A DNA stretch of 6,748 nucleotides, taken from contig JAJNBR010000159.1 of assembly GCA_021156265.1 (NCBI GenBank), positions 1 to 6,748 on the forward strand, read 5' to 3'. The stretch comes from Flavipsychrobacter sp. (lineage in GTDB: Bacteria; Bacteroidota; Bacteroidia; Chitinophagales; Chitinophagaceae). The translations under genes and the position numbers were made by a program. Below, piece by piece: positions 6,638-6,748 of the stretch. The notes beneath the pieces were generated by a model. The model saw only the letters and a list, made by a program, of their open reading frames with translations. It searched no databases and had not been told where the DNA came from. The first letter of the stretch is position 1, and each line of letters begins with the position of its first letter.

Positions 6638-6668
6638 CAAAGGTAGTCTAATTGCGGTATTGCTCAAA
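6638..6668 (-). promoter_or_regulatory. Bacteroidota vegetative promoter for the dut operon
   Basis: The minus strand has TTTG at 6668-6665, exactly 19 nt, then TACCTTTG at 6645-6638, a full match to the -33/-7 consensus TTTG-N19-21-TAnnTTTG used by the Bacteroidota primary sigma factor. Only 6 nt separate the -7 box from the ATG at 6631 (12 nt from the ATG at 6625), so the predicted transcription start falls at or next to the start codon. I found no equally good match elsewhere between genes. Confidence 0.8.
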
Positions 6669-6679
6669 CGAAAAATATG

Positions 6680-6730
6680 AAGACTGCTACATATATGAAC
6701 TAAGAACGCTGTTCATAGTAAAGACCGCTA
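6680..6730. repeat. Nested direct and inverted repeats upstream of the dut promoter
   Basis: A perfect 7-bp inverted repeat, TATGAAC (6694-6700) and GTTCATA (6711-6717) with a 10-nt centre, is flanked by a 10-bp direct repeat with one mismatch: AAGACTGCTA (6680-6689) and AAGACCGCTA (6721-6730). The direct copies start 41 nt apart. The block ends 12 nt upstream of the -33 box, a place where a regulator could bind. No gene is seen in 6668-6748, so this may also be the 3' region of whatever lies further right. Function is unknown. Confidence 0.45.
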
Positions 6731-6748
6731 TACGAAAGTAAAATGTCG

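Noticed and set aside
6632..6667. N-terminal extension of dut from a TTG at 6667
   Set aside because: The TTG overlaps the -33 box and the extension covers the -7 box, so it would not be transcribed from this promoter; the added residues lie outside the dUTPase fold.
1..6748. tRNA, rRNA, CRISPR arrays, insertion sequences, phage genes or defence systems
   Set aside because: Nothing in the sequence resembles any of these; the whole window is accounted for by seven intact metabolic and envelope genes plus two short intergenic gaps of about 115 nt.

Overview
The window is a gene-dense stretch with all seven genes on the minus strand, so transcription runs from the right end to the left end. It looks like a chromosome fragment from a Bacteroidota bacterium, plausibly Chitinophagales or Sphingobacteriales, though the exact lineage cannot be read from the sequence. 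Three things support this: a perfect Bacteroidota-type vegetative promoter (TTTG, 19 nt, TACCTTTG) in front of dut, the gene order dut / sugar-phosphate nucleotidyltransferase / TPR protein / DUF4292 lipoprotein, which I recall as typical of that phylum, and the near absence of Shine-Dalgarno sequences.

Right half (about 2537-6748), a housekeeping/envelope operon. The promoter at 6638-6668 drives dut (dUTPase). A nucleotidyltransferase with a C-terminal left-handed beta-helix follows after 30 nt, then an exported protein made almost entirely of TPR repeats (ATGA overlap), then a DUF4292 lipoprotein (8-nt overlap). The three post-dut genes look translationally coupled and should make their products together. 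One is cytosolic, one is secreted to the periplasm and one is lipid-anchored in the envelope.

Left half (about 22-2421), a CDP-6-deoxysugar cassette. RfbF makes CDP-glucose, RfbG converts it to CDP-4-keto-6-deoxyglucose, and an RmlC-like cupin epimerase presumably epimerises the 4-keto intermediate. The genes overlap or nearly touch (7-nt overlap, then a 4-nt gap with a strong GGAGGG ribosome-binding site). The final ketoreductase, aminotransferase or glycosyltransferase that would define the sugar is not in the window and may lie beyond the left edge. The product is probably a surface polysaccharide or LPS sugar.

The two halves are separated by a 115-nt gap (2422-2536) with a small hairpin over tandem stop codons, a short dyad and only weak promoter-like sequence, so read-through is possible. 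The 117 nt upstream of dut hold the promoter and a nested repeat arrangement. I see no RNA genes, mobile elements, CRISPR arrays or broken genes. No clearly new system is evident. The most interesting points are the near-leaderless dut promoter, the repeats upstream of it, the undetermined CDP-sugar product, and the coupled nucleotidyltransferase/TPR/DUF4292 trio.
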